Shown: positions 63,776-64,000 of the stretch, piece after piece | Numbering within the stretch: position 1 is the stretch's first letter | How the letters are laid out: every line of letters starts with the position of its first letter | NCBI GenBank assembly: GCA_903859815.1 | Contig: CAIOOA010000153.1 | Coordinates: forward strand, 1-64,000 | Length of the DNA stretch: 64,000 bases | From: an uncultured Methylococcaceae bacterium | GTDB lineage: Bacteria > Pseudomonadota > Gammaproteobacteria > Methylococcales > Methylococcaceae | Reading direction: 5' to 3' | Position numbers and translations under genes: made by a program | The notes under the pieces: model-generated | The model's input: the letters and a program-made list of their open reading frames with translations, nothing else | Told to the model about the DNA's origin: nothing | Databases searched by the model: none

Positions 63776-64000
63776 TTAAGCGGCAAGGCTTAATAATAGT
63801 TTCATCGCCTGATCGTAAGGGAGCGGCTTGGAGTATAAGAAGCCCTGAGCATATCGGCATTCCAATTCATTCAATACCATCTCAAGTTCTTTAGTTTCCA
63901 CTCCTTCGGCGATAATATCGATATTCAGATTTTTGGAGAGCGCAATAATCGCATTGACAATTTCCCGGCTACGCAAGTCCTTGAACATAGAAGCCACGAA
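63776..64000 (-). CDS. EAL-domain protein, C-terminal part only (cut by window end)
   Basis: The frame continues past the right edge of the window. The visible C-terminal 74 or so residues read I-I-A-L-S-K-N-L-N-I-D-I-I-A-E-G-V-E-T, then C-R-Y-A-Q-G-F-L-Y-S-K-P-L-P, the end of an EAL cyclic-di-GMP phosphodiesterase domain (E-G-V-E-T and Q-G-F/Y are conserved). Whether the domain is active or joined to GGDEF or PAS domains lies outside the window. Confidence 0.9.
   Translation of the reverse strand, partial: FVASMFKDLRSREIVNAIIALSKNLNIDIIAEGVETKELEMVLNELECRYAQGFLYSKPLPYDQAMKLLLSLAA

Overview
The window is chromosomal DNA of a gammaproteobacterium, most likely a methylotroph or methanotroph of the Methylococcales type. 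The gene order tig-clpP-clpX-lon-hupB-ppiD and the order rimP-nusA-infB-rbfA-truB-rpsO-pnp are typical of Gammaproteobacteria. A 6-phospho-3-hexuloisomerase gene (18.1 kb) points to the ribulose monophosphate pathway of formaldehyde fixation. The YheU, YceH, YcgN, DUF2058 and EpmAB-EfP families fit the same class. No species can be named from the sequence alone.

Layout. 1-2.5 kb: a tandem 21-bp repeat next to a DNA photolyase gene that itself carries a palindromic insertion. 2.5-12.2 kb: protein quality control on the minus strand (serine protease, PpiD, HU, Lon, ClpX, ClpP, trigger factor) with tRNA-Asp, tRNA-Val and tRNA-Leu. 12.5-22 kb: class II aldolase-like protein, H-NS-like protein, Mfd, a RAYT transposase remnant, the hexuloisomerase and a secreted clostripain-like protease. 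22-30 kb: ABC exporter with an AttH-like lipoprotein, an HxlR regulator divergent from a GST-like gene, RNase T2, YheU and YceH. 30-44 kb: an unusual island. On the minus strand it has a PP2C phosphatase, a CreA-like protein and two GTPases with hydrophobic segments. On the plus strand it has a lipoprotein, a DUF2760 protein, two divergent Hsp70 proteins, UPF0158, a methyltransferase and an unrecognised protein. A secreted pyrophosphatase-like protein that has lost key metal ligands lies at its left edge, and a 136-bp MITE with a 9-bp target duplication lies at its right edge.

44-57.5 kb: aquaporin-like channel, Bax-inhibitor-like membrane protein, then the translation operon read leftwards. 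Between infB and rbfA lies a 2.4-kb cassette of four same-strand genes: a PIN toxin, a small partner, an AAA ATPase and a small TOPRIM-like protein. The last one ends one base before the rbfA start codon. 57.5-64 kb: DUF2058 protein, a solitary AAA ATPase, an MltD-like lytic transglycosylase, the EF-P modification locus (epmB, efp, epmA) and the end of an EAL-domain gene cut by the window edge.

The two strongest candidates for undescribed systems are the Hsp70/GTPase/PP2C island and the ATPase-TOPRIM cassette embedded in the infB-rbfA operon. Both are inferences from motifs and gene order. All protein names rest on motif recognition by eye, with no database search.
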